Of a stretch of DNA of 64,000 nucleotides, positions 11,230 to 22,196 are shown one piece after another. Origin of the DNA: Lasiosphaeria ovina (taxonomy: Eukaryota > Ascomycota > Sordariomycetes > Sordariales > Lasiosphaeriaceae); the NCBI GenBank assembly GCA_033439765.1, contig JAULSN010000002.1, forward strand, positions 3,596,001 to 3,660,000. Reading direction: 5' to 3'. Below the pieces are notes generated by a model. It saw only the letters and a program-made list of their open reading frames with translations. It ran no database searches and was not told the DNA's origin. Position 1 is the first letter of the stretch, and each line of letters begins with the position of its first letter. Position numbers and translations under genes: made by a program.

Positions 11230-13689
11230 ATGGAGGACGAACTCCCAGCCCATGTGCGGGACTACAGACTGGAAACCCAGTTTCCAAAGAAGCGCGTCGT
11301 GGTTCACCTCTACGATGACCCTGATGCGCCACCGTCATCACCACGCCGGTTGGAATATTGGAAGAGCGAGAAACAGCCGATTGGTTATGGCGGCCAGGGC
11401 AGAGTATTGCTGCAGAAATGCATCAGCGGCAGTCGGCTCTATACTCAACGGGCGGTGAAAATGATCCCGCTCCAAGAAGGAAACGGGAGAAGGCGCTACG
11501 TCCGAGAGCTGCAAATCGTGATCAAATTTTCTCACGATAGGGTTCGTTTCCCTCGGCTACGCCCTTACGGCTCGTACTAACTTATACCGCTAGTATTCCA
11601 GGTACTTTGTGAAATCGCTGGGATGGTACTTGTCGGATGACTCCCTGTGTATTGCCATGGAGTATCTGGCGAAAGGGGATTTAGAGACATACCTTCAAGG
11701 CAGTCCGCCATTACCTGAAGACGAATGCCGCCACGTCATCAGCCAAGTTACGAAGGGCCTAGAGCTCATGCACAAAGAGGGATTTGCTCACCGCGACATA
11801 AAGCCCCAGGTGCGTAAACACAGGGCAGTCGAATAACCATGCAATATAATCAGTTTCTAACCTCCGAAATAAGAACGTCTTAATCCAAGAATCTCCGATA
11901 GACGGTGGGCCCCTAGCCTGGTGGGTCAGACTCACAGATTTTGGCATCAGCAAGCCACTGGAGGCCGGGACCAACACGGTAGTCGGAGTCGGCACTCTAA
12001 GATATATGGCACCGGAGCTGTTAGGTTGGGGATTGCCGGAGAGCAGCGCTAATATCAGCTACCCAGCTGTGGACATGTGGGCTCTGGGCGTAATGAGCTT
12101 CCGTATACTAACTGGGACCGACCTATTTCCAACCCCTGTGAGCATATTCCAATACTGTGGACGTCCAGAGCTCCACTTGCCCCAGACCCGGCTAGAGGAT
12201 CGCAATATCAGCCCAGACGGGGCGGCCTTCATTCGTGCCTTGTTACGACCGCCGGCCGCCCAGCGGCTGGAATCGAACGCAGCCCTACTCCATGATTGGA
12301 TTCGACCTTATACATCGAGCGCACCGGCGATCCTGACTACTCATAGCGGGTAAGTTTTGGGGCTCATAAATTTAGCAAAGCAACGCTAAAATGCACTAAT
12401 TATTTAGGTCTTCGAACCAATCTTCTAGAAATAGTTCGTTTGACGAAGATAGAGGGATGACGACACAGGTCTCGAATATCACTAATTTTGCAAGCAACCT
12501 TCAGATGGGCCCGGGTACCCAGCCAATCTTACCCCCTGTTAGGCGAGAACCACTGGCGGGAGCGGGTTGGAATACTGCTATTGACTCAGAGCCGTTAGCC
12601 GCTCGGAGCTACGCCGATAAGGCTGAGGCCCTGCCAGGCGTTACTACTGAGGATAATGACGACGATACAGCTGCTTCTAATACCGCTAGGGGACAGGTAG
12701 CCGCCGTAAAGCCGCTCCTCAGGAATGGTGGCACCACAAGCAGCGACACAGCCACGTGGCAGCTCCGGCAGACGCTCCAGGGCCACGTGGATTATGTCTA
12801 CTCAGTCGCCTTCTCGCACGACTCGAAGCTACTGGCATCGGGATCCGACGATAGAACTATCCGGCTCTGGGATCTGGCTACAGGGCAGCTCCGGCAGACG
12901 CTCCAGGGCCACGGGAATCTTGTCTACTCAGTCGCCTTCTCGCACGACTCGAAGCTACTGGCATCGGGATCCGACGATAGAACTATCCGGCTCTGGGATC
13001 CGGCTACAGGGCAGCTCCGGCAGACGCTCCAGGGCCACGTGGATCTTGTCTACTCAGTCGCCTTCTCGCACGACTCGAAGCTACTGGCATCGGGATCCGA
13101 CGATAAAACTATCCGGCTCTGGGATCCGGCTACAGGGCAGCTCCGGCAGACGCTCCAGGGCCACGGGAATCTTGTCTACTCAGTCGCCTTCTCGCACGAC
13201 TCGAAGCTACTGGCATCGGGATCCAGCGATAGAACTATCCGGCTCTGGGATCCGGCTACAGGGCAGCTCCGGCAGACGCTCCAGGGCCACGGGAATCTTG
13301 TCTACTCAGTCGCCTTCTCGCACGACTCGAAGCTACTGGCATCGGGATCCGACGATAAAACTATCCGGCTCTGGGATCCGGCTACAGGGCAGCTCCGGCA
13401 GACGCTCCAGGGCCACGGGGGTTTTGTCTACTCAGTCGCCTTCTCGCACGACTCGAAGCTACTGGCATCGGGATCCGACGATAAAACTATCCGGCTCTGG
13501 GATCCGGCTACAGGGCAGCTCCGGCAGACGCTCCAGGGCCACGGGGTTCTTGTCGGCTCAGTCGCCTTCTCGCACGACTCGAAGCTACTGGCATCGGGAT
13601 CCGTCGCCTTCTCGCACGACTCGAAGCTACTGGCATCGAGATCCGACGATAAAACTATCCGGCTCTGGGATCTGATAGAGAACACTTAG
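11230..13689 (+). CDS. Ser/Thr protein kinase fused to WD40 repeats
   Basis: Four exons, 11230-11541, 11594-11809, 11874-12349 and 12408-13689, join in phase to 761 residues ending in TAG. The kinase domain is complete: glycine loop GYGGQG (52-57), K77 in AVKMI, HRDIKPQ (170-176), DFG (198-200), APE (222-224). A linker (about 335-450) is rich in N, S, G and acidic residues. Residues 453-760 hold seven WD40 units of 42 residues, each reading LRQTLQGH, YSVAFSHDSKLLASGS and TIRLWD. The units are almost identical in DNA (126-bp period). Residue differences cluster at three positions after GH (VDY, GNL, VDL, GNL, GNL, GGF, GVL) and at the D/S-D-R/K site. This pattern is known from concertedly evolving WD40 domains of fungal NWD/HET-E type receptors. 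The likely role is a signalling kinase with a variable ligand-sensing propeller, paired with the neighbouring pseudokinase. Confidence 0.85.
12760..13680 (+). repeat. Seven near-identical 126-bp WD40 coding repeats
   Basis: Units begin with CAGCTCCGGCAGACGCTCCA at 12760, 12886, 13012, 13138, 13264, 13390 and 13516. They differ at only a few bases each, including at silent sites, which implies recent amplification or gene conversion. The last unit carries an extra in-frame 42-bp duplication (14 codons, SVAFSHDSKLLASG) before the final TIRLWD. Confidence 0.95.
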
Positions 13690-13879
13690 ACCAGCTTGTG
13701 TTATTTTTTATCATAGCGTGCCATAGGAAGGGTATGGGAGGCTTGGTTAATTTATAAAAATTTTCACATCTCCACGACCACCGCTCCGCTTTGAATCTCG
13801 GGAATTTTTCTACTACGTGGTTAGGTGGCGAAGTGGGTGGCGAGGCAAGTGGCGAAAAAGTTGGGTTGTTCGGAGCGCT

Positions 13880-14150
13880 GGCACCGAGATCTTTGCAAGC
13901 CGCTTCATAAGACCCCGGCACGTGACCTTGATCAGGCACCGATATGCTTCTTTGGAGAATGGTCATCTCATGGCCAAGATTTATGCCAGCGCCAATCGTG
14001 TTATTTTCTGGCTCGGAGAAGCGGTACGTGATAGCGATCAGGCGCTCAGAGCACTAGGTGAGGCTGCCGAAGAGCAGCACACGCATTCCGTCGTGGATAA
14101 ACCGAATCAACAATGCCAGCAAGTAACCAAATACTGTCATAGGTAACATA
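13880..14150 (+). pseudogene. HET-domain gene fragment
   Basis: A short plus-strand frame reads MAKIYASANRVIFWLGEA and DSDQALRALGEAAEE. This matches, from memory, the HET-domain segment QVQFMARIYAKANRVIVWLG. The sequence before (ASLENGHL) fits the preceding part of the motif. No start, no upstream WIDALCINQ core and no downstream continuation can be found, so it is a remnant about 80 codons long. It lies just after the kinase-WD40 gene. Confidence 0.65.
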
Positions 14151-16027
14151 AGGCCCGCATCCTCGATATGACGATATTAACCAAAGGCTTACACCATGGT
14201 ACAAATCCCTATAACCCCACAAAAATTGAACTGCGATAGAATCGGTCCTCGCACTCTCCGGCAAGAACTACTCACGATGGCCCTCAACTGGCATGGCAAC
14301 AAAGTAATCCACATTCACATCTATCCACGCTTTCCGATATATCCTATTCTTTAAACTTCACATTCGTGCCCGATTCGCGTAAGGGTGGCGGCACGGGAGA
14401 GGAGCGCGGATACAAGGGCGCCAATTATTTCCACTGCTTTGGTTGCCAAGTATGTGAGCACAACACTGGGTGGTATCACATTCGGCCATTATGAAGGGAT
14501 GGAAGGTGCCCGGGGGGGCGAGCGAGCCACAGGAGCGGTTGGTTGGTTGGTCTGCGACGCCAAAGACGATTCATTATCCCTAGCATCTTCCACTAATATG
14601 AACCTACTTCTGACATGCTGGCGCTTACACGCACTTGCCGCTACTTGTCCACTATCTGGACCACCTATAGCGCTACTCTCCTCTCGCCTCGCCTATTCTT
14701 AGCCATCGCTGTCGTCTAACACGTACAATCCTACCTTATACACCCCCACGATCTTCCACTCACAGGCCTACAACCTCAATCTCTCTCCTACTTCAAAGCC
14801 GCCGCTAAACTCCGCCGTCTCGTTCGAACCACGATAATCATACTCCGCGCGTATCACGGCCTCGTGATGGAGAATGCAACGATCCAAGCCTTGTGTGGCC
14901 TCGGCAATCCTCGGCTGTGTGGGTCAAGTCACTGTGGCTATTCCCAGATTGTTAATTAATACCAACGTACACAACATTCCCGGCGCTTCCAGGACCTTCT
15001 CCTCACAACACCACGATTGTGTATATTAATCCTGCGTCTCTCTTTCCTTTCATTCTCTTGTCCTTTCCTCATTATCCAAGGATTCTAGTAGTGTTAGGTA
15101 GCGCAAATTGCAACACATTTCCGCCAACCCCTTACATAATATTCCCGATCCTTCCTTCTATCCGCATTGCTCGCAACTCAATACGCCACGCTTATGCAAA
15201 GATACTCTGACCCTTAAGAAATGGTAAGGTAAATTTTGAGGCTACGCCCGAGGTTGGGAATCTCTGCCGTGGTGTGCAATGAAATGGGGTTCCACTAACT
15301 GTTGCCAGGATGTACAGAAGTACATTAATTAAAGGAATAAGCATAACTAAAGCATGCCGGCATTAAAAATTGAGAGGCTTTTGGAGATGTTCGATCATAA
15401 GCCGTACGCCATAGTATGGCAAGAACTGATTACCACTCAGGATGTAGAGGGCTGGTATACCGTACGTCTACAATTATTGGGCTCAAACCTATCAGCCTAG
15501 TTGATCAGACGGTCAACCTACCGCTCTGTTTCTCCGGCCCTCTTCTATCTTGGCTCACAATACCAAAGCCACTTGTTACGTCTCTTCCCACTCCACTCCT
15601 CAATTGACCCGTAACGGTGATTTTTCGGATAGAGAAAACGGCAGTTACGTGGCGAAGTAAAGCGACCGTTACGTTCACGGGGAAGGTGTCACAAAACTGG
15701 ACCCAGGATTCTCACTGTAAGTCTGTAACCACACCTCCCTATTCATGGTTACGACAAATCTGGGTAGCCCGTGCAAATTCCTTGGACTCATCTCGGTTCA
15801 GGCGGCCGTCGGCGCGGCTCACCCCTAGCTCAGGATCTGCGATTAATACGCGGCCAGAAATGAGTGTTGGGTGAGGTTATATGCGTATGTAGCTTAAGGT
15901 AGGTTCCTGGTTTGACATGGATGGGGGTGATACGGGCGGCACATCCCGTACTAAATCAGCATCAGGCGCCTTTCATTCGGTTGGTGGTGGTCTTCTCTCC
16001 CCTTTCTAGTTTCACCTGGTTAGATTA
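14151..16027. other. AT-rich gene-poor stretch
   Basis: About 1.9 kb with no supported gene. All open frames are short and of mixed composition. TAATTA/TTAAT words are frequent, as expected of an old, mutated non-coding segment. Confidence 0.45.
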
Positions 16028-16279
16028 GGTCCCCGGGTTGAACGGCCGGCACGCTAATTATGCCATTAAACCAGCCTCACACTGTTTCCATTGGATCAGT
16101 GGACGGCTCCTGCAACTTGCGGTCGTTTTTCCCAGCTAATTAGGTAGCTTCCTACTTTCCCCTCGGAAGTGTGTGGTCACCGGGTGGGACGGCCGGCATA
16201 CCCCGCCCCCGATTCAGCCTCACGCGCCCTCTATTGGATGAGTCGTCGGCTTCTGCAGCTTTGTTGTCGCTTTTCCCTC
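16028..16279. repeat. Diverged direct duplication of about 105 bp
   Basis: Copy A (16028-16135) and copy B (16175-16279) share, in order, CCGGGT-G, ACGGCCGGCA, CAGCCTCAC, ATTGGAT-AGT, CGGCT-CTGCA-CTT and GTCG-TTTTCCC. A weaker third copy is seen at 15934-16010 (GGCA, CAGCATCA, CATTCGG, CCCCTTT). The block lies just beyond the 3' end of the glycosidase gene and contains no coding frame. Confidence 0.6.
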
Positions 16280-16473
16280 CTTGCTAGCACGGAAATAAAA
16301 AGACCCACGCGGAGCCCTGCTTCGTGGCGGCGACTGCAATGGTGCCGGGCGCGTCGGCAACTCTCGCGCCATAATACCATAGGCCACATGTCCGAGGCAC
16401 GGTAGAGATTGGGTAGACGAAACAACTGTCTGTCTACCTAATTACCAGCCGAATCTTCTCTCCGTGTTCCTTC

Positions 16474-18048
16474 TCAGCTGTACGATACCAAAACAGCCTC
16501 GCTGTCGCGAACCACCACCTTCCCACCGGGCCCCAGAGTCTCGACAGTGACATTCCCCACGGCGTCGCCATCCCTAAACGACTGCCCGGCCCAGGTGACT
16601 TTAGCGGCATCTTTCTCATCCACCGACGGGGCAGTCATGCGCTTGACCGTGGCGCCCTGATGCGGCCCGATATCGAGCACTAGCGTCCCCACCGCCGCCC
16701 CCTGACCGGCATAGTACGGCTTCAAGTTCAAGACGACCAGCCTCGCCGGCGCTCCACTCCCACCCACGAACACGGCATACGCAGCGAACTCACTCGGCTT
16801 GGCCCCGACGGGCGTCGCCAGCGCAGCAATGCGCGCGCCGCCGCCGCCCAGCGCCTCGGCGACGAGCAGCTGCGAGACAAACACGGGCAGGACGCGGGCA
16901 GGGCCGCGCTTGGACGACGCCACGGGGTACAACAGGGCGTAGCTGCTGAAGCCGGGCGAGCCGTCGTCGCCGGGCGTGTTGAGCTGCTGGTCACTCTGGA
17001 ACGCAAGCGTGGCGCCCTGGTGCAGATGCACCGACGTGGCGTTGCGCGCCGCGTACAGCAGCGACGCGGCTGCCGCCCACAGCGCCTGCGCGAACGTGTC
17101 CGACACGCCCGGCTTGCCGCTGCACGCGATCGAGTTGAACTCGCCGACCACCCACGCCGCGCCCGCGTCCATGGCCGCGCGCGCCGACGGCAGGATCTCG
17201 ACGTCGGCGTACCGCGTGAGGTCCGTGTGGTTGAGCAGGTTGGCCGTCGTGGCGCGGGCGGCGCGCGCCGGGTCGCACGTCGCGAACGCGTACGAGTGGA
17301 TCGAGTACTGGCCGACCTCGCCCGTGCTGTTGATGCCGGCCGGGATCAGGTCGCTCGGGCGCACGCGCAGCCCCGTCACGTCGGTCGTTGCGGACGATGC
17401 CCACCACTTTCCCAGGCTGGCGCCGGCCACGGCCGCGTCGATGCGCCCCGTGAACTCGCGCCACTGCGCCACGTACGCCGACGTGTTCTGCCGCCACCGG
17501 CTCGCCGGGTAGTTGGTCGGCTCGTTGCCCAGCTCGTAGTAGGCGATCTTGGGCGCCTGGCGCGCGTGCGAGGCCACGGCCAGCCCGCGCGCGATGGCCA
17601 GCGAGTCGTTGCCGAAGTTGAGCGTCGACACGAAGGTCGTGCCGGCGGGGAAGTTGTCCCAGCTGTCGTAGAAGGCCGGCCCGATGGTCGTGCGGTAGAT
17701 GCCGCCCTTGGCGTTCTCGGTGCGCACCGCCGAGAGGGTCTGGGACGCGTCGAACACCATGCTGTCCATGGTGATGCCGCCGGCGCGGATGATGGGCCGC
17801 GCGCCCCGCTCGTGCAGGTGCTTCAGCAGCGCGAACGTCAGGTTGCGCGGCGCGGAGGGCTCGCCGAAGAACTCGCCCCAGAACGCCGGCTCGAACGAGT
17901 AGCTGACGAACTGCGGCACGTGCGCCTGCGAGACGGGCCCCGACGGCGTCGTGCTCAGCGAGTAGTATGGTGTGTCTGCGGCCGAGGCGTGGGCTGTGAG
18001 AGCCGCCAGCACGCAGCTCACGGCTTTGGCAGTCGTGGCATGCTTCAT
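16474..18048 (-). CDS. Secreted GH79-type glycoside hydrolase (beta-glucuronidase-like)
   Basis: A single exon of 524 residues from the ATG at 18048. An upstream in-frame start at 18144 is not preferred because the signal peptide begins with MKHATTAKAVSCVLAALTAH. The N-terminal leader ends near ASA (21-23), so the protein is secreted. The TIM-barrel catalytic residues are visible as E176 in YYELGNEPTNY (acid/base) and E303 in WVVGEFNSIAC (nucleophile), with several N-glycosylation sites. The C-terminal beta domain has LVVLNLKPYY and LVLDIGPHQG. This fits family GH79, in which fungal members remove glucuronic or 4-O-methylglucuronic acid from glycans such as arabinogalactan side chains. Exact substrate is not determinable. 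Third positions are strongly GC-rich, unlike the flanking DNA. Confidence 0.85.
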   Translation of the reverse strand: MKHATTAKAVSCVLAALTAHASAADTPYYSLSTTPSGPVSQAHVPQFVSYSFEPAFWGEFFGEPSAPRNLTFALLKHLHERGARPIIRAGGITMDSMVFDASQTLSAVRTENAKGGIYRTTIGPAFYDSWDNFPAGTTFVSTLNFGNDSLAIARGLAVASHARQAPKIAYYELGNEPTNYPASRWRQNTSAYVAQWREFTGRIDAAVAGASLGKWWASSATTDVTGLRVRPSDLIPAGINSTGEVGQYSIHSYAFATCDPARAARATTANLLNHTDLTRYADVEILPSARAAMDAGAAWVVGEFNSIACSGKPGVSDTFAQALWAAAASLLYAARNATSVHLHQGATLAFQSDQQLNTPGDDGSPGFSSYALLYPVASSKRGPARVLPVFVSQLLVAEALGGGGARIAALATPVGAKPSEFAAYAVFVGGSGAPARLVVLNLKPYYAGQGAAVGTLVLDIGPHQGATVKRMTAPSVDEKDAAKVTWAGQSFRDGDAVGNVTVETLGPGGKVVVRDSEAVLVSYS

Positions 18049-18419
18049 CGTGATTGTAGCATGTGGAATTTTCACACCAGCACCAGCAACAGACAAGATA
18101 GGGCAGATTGCTGGAATATCAAGGATATTTAGCGCTCCCCTCATGAATCACTGTCCGCAGCCCCCGCATGTGTTGAGACGGAATAATTGTGAAAATCCGT
18201 CCGCCCGGTTAAGCTCGGCCAGACGCGACATTTACCAGGAATTGCCGAATTTCCCTGCCAAAGGTTGCGTGTTACCGTGGTTCAACTTAACCGAGCGGCT
18301 GTCGTTGCAGATTTCCCGTGGAATCTGCGCGGAAGAGTTTGTTTCCTTATTCCTTGACACCCCCTATTTCTTATCGACATTCTGTATTTATGCCGCCATC
18401 TCTCAAGAATTCGTCTAAT

Positions 18420-19320
18420 CTGGGATGATGTATGTACAAAGTGAGGAAGACAAGAGGGCGAAAGACAACCTTAAAGCAGATAAAGCGTGGGAGGTATGTC
18501 TGGTAATTTTCAATGTCTGACAAGTGTCTTGCATTCTCAATGAAAAGTCGAGTTCAATGATTCTCAAATCACAATGACGCTTAGATTATACCGCAATAAA
18601 AGCTAGACTCAGTCTTTACTCACCATGGTTTCGAATTTGCTGGGATACAGCTACAAGTTCACTAATTCAAGCTCCCGTCGTTGAAGCTCGAACTTTGGGG
18701 AGGTCTGGCCGAGGATAGACGGACAGCCCCGATTTGGTGTATATATCCCCTCTGTAAGAAATAAAGAATAGCAAGGTTAAGAGACAAAATAAGGGATTTT
18801 CCAATACCCGTTAAAAGCTATTAAGCCGTTATAAACTATAGCTACTATAAAGGCTTTAAGCTTGTTGAACTGCGTGCCTGACAGGCCTGCGAGAGAGCAC
18901 CTATACAGGGTGCTACAGTGGGCTCGGTACTGTAGCTGGCAGAGCGGAAGCGGTAGCGAAGGCGGGGAGCCACGTGCAGGGTAGGTCAACTAAATGCAGG
19001 GTAGGTCAGCCGGTTCTGCAGGGTGGACTGTAGGGAATTGTGCCCTATAGTCCAGTACAACAGTGCCTTATATAAGACGCTGAGGGAAGCAGGCTGGCTG
19101 CCACAGGTCTGTAGGACTCTGCTACAGGCCTGCCACTTAGACTGTGAGGACTCTGCTCAGCAGTCTACCGCGTATGCTGTAGGGGACTCTGCCTTGTAGT
19201 CAGGGTCTTCGGGGGGCAACAGAAGGTGCTGAAGAAGACTGAGAAGATTGTTAGACATTTAGCACAAAATCAGATATTATTTCTTTACTGTCACTTTTCC
19301 CTCTCCACCAGGTCATCGTA
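18420..19320. mobile_element. Retroelement/LTR-like remnant
   Basis: A non-coding stretch with features of a promoter-bearing terminal repeat. TGCAGGGTAGGTCA occurs at 18975 and 18995 with a third, partial copy near 19017. A TATA-like CTTATATAAG is at 19067-19076. GGACTCTGC occurs three times (about 19113, 19148, 19183), and the stretch ends in AAGAAGACTGAGAAG. No gag or pol frame remains, and no second matching repeat was found by eye in this window. It may be a solo terminal repeat. Confidence 0.4.
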
Positions 19321-21510
19321 TCACACGATCCAGTTCAGCTCCCGGTCACTCCCCGCCGACTCAAACACAACCTGCGTTTTCTTGACCATGCCCACCCCAA
19401 GCCGCTGCCACGCCTTCGAGTTGCCCGTCTCATTCCTCCTCAGCTTCGCCTTCACCCTCAGAATCACGTTCAAATTGCAGAGCCCGGCACCTCTCAGAGT
19501 TGGTATATCAACAGGTCCCACGATCAAGACCCAGCAGCACGGCGTCTCGCTTGTCAGGGTGCCCACAACCACGCACTTAGTCGGCTTCGGAATTATTGCG
19601 TGAGGACCATCCATCGATATCCAGGCCTCCTCGTCTTCTAATTCCATACCCTCGATATCGACCATATCCCGGACGGGGGCTTCCAGACGGGCCGGAATGG
19701 GGTCCGACTCGGAGTACGGCCAGACAAGCGACGCATCCCACTCAACGCCCACCCCCGGGACGTCAACGTACTTAATCCCACCGCTATACGCCATCCAAGA
19801 CCACGAAGGCGGCGGGGTCGACGGAGGGACGAAATCCGTAACGCGTTCAAGACCCGGTCCGCTTGCTGAAGATCGCATCCACAGTAGGTACCTATACATG
19901 TGTGGTCGAAAGATGCCAAATCCGCCCGGGCCACCGATGGTCTTCACGAGCCGGGCTTCGAGACCTCGGATTGCCGCCGGTCGGTCCCGTGCATAGGTGA
20001 GCCCCATAGCCGAGTACTGCTCGTACAGTCTCTGGATAACCTTAATACGCTTCCCCCTAGACCACCTATTGGCATAGCTAGGGAAGTGCGCATCTCCAAG
20101 GAAGGCCGCCTTATCACTATTTTTGTACGTCAGCAAAAATCCCCACAACCCCCTCATAATCAATATCCAAACTCACTTATTCATCCTCGTTAACGTCTCA
20201 CATCTCACTCCCCCGCCACACTCCCAATACGTCTGCCTCCCCGCAAAATGAATGGTCCTCCTCGACAGCGCCCTCTCCTGCAACACCCACCCCCTCCTCT
20301 GCAACTCATTCTGCCCAACATCCTCCTCAAAATCATCCACCATCTCACTGACATAAAACTCCGGGGTATCCCCTTCCCTCCGCACAACAACCACATCCCT
20401 TCCCCTGTCCGGACGGGTCCGCAAAAACCTATCATCAGTCCCACTAGCAGTCCCACTAGCACTCGCAGCTGCAAGCGTACAATACGGCCGCTAAACACGG
20501 ATTCCATAAGCGCCGACCGGCGCGTCCAATCTTCAGGACTATTTTGGATGATGCACAGCTAGTCTCTCCAGAGGCAGCGCACCCCGAGACCGCGCGTGAC
20601 GAGGATGGCGCCGTGGAAGGTTGCGGGGAGGGAGGCAAGGGCGATATCTCTGTGGAGAAGGGGAGTTCCTGAGAGGGAGATGGTGTCGCGAAGTTGGGTT
20701 GTGCGGATTGTCTTCTGGGTCTAAGGGGGATGATCAGAGGAGGGTACGGTGCCGAAGGTGGAGGGGGTTGCGGGGCAGGGGGGACCCCATCTGTGGGAGA
20801 GGGCTAGGTAGCGGGTGGAGACGGGGAGGGAGGATGTTGAGTAGAGAAGACGGACTGTGTTGGTGGTTGAATCGGGGCTGACGTCTATGAGTCGGGTGGG
20901 GAGGAATTCTGGGGGCGGTTTTGGGAGGTAGGTATGCTTTGTGTCGCAGGCCTAGAGCCAAAGGGAGAGTATCTTCATGTACAGGGCGCCGCCGGGTTTG
21001 GGGAGGGTAGGGAATCCCCGTTGGACTCCTTGGGAGTAGGTGACTAGATGAACTCCGTATTAGTGGGTGAAAGTTGGGTTGATGTGGAGGGAGGGTTGGA
21101 CGTGCCATCTTGTGCCCAGTTTAGGGATGCAACTCGCTCTTCATGTTGCTTGCCTGTCGCTAGGTAGGAGCCGGCCCTTGAAAACTCAATGACTCGGTTA
21201 TCCATGTATTCTTTCGGTTCTGTCGAAGTGTTTGGGTCATCATCGTAACGCCGAAGACACCACGAGTAGAGCAGTGTGCAGAGGTCGCAGTTCGGTTTCT
21301 TCTCCGCGAGCCCGGCCAGTGTGTCATTGAAGTGAGAGTGTGGGGATAGCAGCTTCAATCCGGCGCAACGGGAGCAGAGTTGTGACAGAGTGGGCGACGG
21401 ACGCGGATATTGGTCTGCGTGTTCGGCGAGATAGCGGAAGATGCTGGTTGAGATCTCGATGTCTGGTATGTACTCCCAGTTTTCGGCGAACTAGGTATAG
21501 AGTGAGTAGC
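19321..21510 (-). pseudogene. HET-domain protein gene, decayed by TAG stops
   Basis: On the minus strand the N-terminal Cys region is readable (LSQLCSRCAGLKLLSP, KPNCDLCTLLYSW), followed by the HET domain: RYLALSHRWG, LPATFHGAILVTRGLG, LCIIQNSPEDW, RRGWVLQERALSRRTIHF and TYWECGGGVRCETL. A 60-bp intron (20117-20176) joins this to a 265-codon C-terminal exon (DKAAFLGDAHFPSYANRW to the stop at 19321), whose frame is intact. Three in-frame TAGs interrupt the body: 20952-20954 in LWL-ACDTK, 20721-20723, and 20559-20561 in the core motif WRD-LCIIQ. HET proteins are ascomycete cell-death/incompatibility factors. The start is uncertain; a further TAG near 21490 might be a splice acceptor. Confidence 0.75.
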
Positions 21511-21599
21511 GGGTCGGAAACATGCCAACAACGAGAAGAGGGGTCGGAATCCATAATATAGGAGCGAAATACCTTCTACTTCAATTAGCATGAATCCAC

Positions 21600-22196
21600 G
21601 AAACGATACCTATGCAACGGAAGAAGCGGGGCGGTTGAGGGAGGGGCAAGGGGTACCGCACTCACCGTCTTATTGAAGAAGAGTGGCGAACCGCATGTAT
21701 TAGTCGCACTAAAGTAATAGAAAAGGAGAAGGCCTTGAGACCCGGACTGAACTCACGAGCTTATAGGATGGTAAATATTAGTTAGAATGAACGAAATTAT
21801 ATACACCGGAATATAGGTTAACAAGATTTGCCATCTACACTCTCTCCGCGGAACCAGTGTTCCCTCACGGTTAGCAATTCTGTCTACTTCGAAGGTGCTG
21901 CTTACTAGTACGGCTAATTCAAGAAGTCATCAAGGCAGGGAAACTGGGCAGTGATGCCCGGGACATGGTGTTATCTGCCCGAAGAAACTAAGTTGACCTA
22001 CATACTAAACATAATCATCAAGATTACCACATTAGAACTGTGAAAAGCCATGAGATCTCGTCGATTTTACCGGGGCAGGCAAGAGAACAAGTCAAACGTA
22101 GGTCAGGGTAAACCTCATACACCAAATACCACCTTCAATTAGTGACAGGGAAAAAGGCAAGTTCCTACCCAGCACCGTCTAATTTCCGCCGAACTC
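21600..22196. other. AT-rich intergenic stretch
   Basis: No open frame of note and no recognisable element. The stretch lies between the decayed HET gene and the kinase relic. Confidence 0.4.

Noticed and set aside
12725..13675. 316-codon alternate frame over the WD40 repeats
   Set aside because: It is open only because the 126-bp unit is a multiple of three without stops in that frame; no domain and no upstream exons.
12760..13680. Regular repeats suggesting a CRISPR array
   Set aside because: The repeats are contiguous coding units of a WD40 propeller with no spacers, in a eukaryotic genome.
17020..18132. 370-codon plus-strand frame
   Set aside because: It is antisense to the GC-rich GH79 gene and very Arg-rich, a typical shadow of GC3-biased coding sequence.
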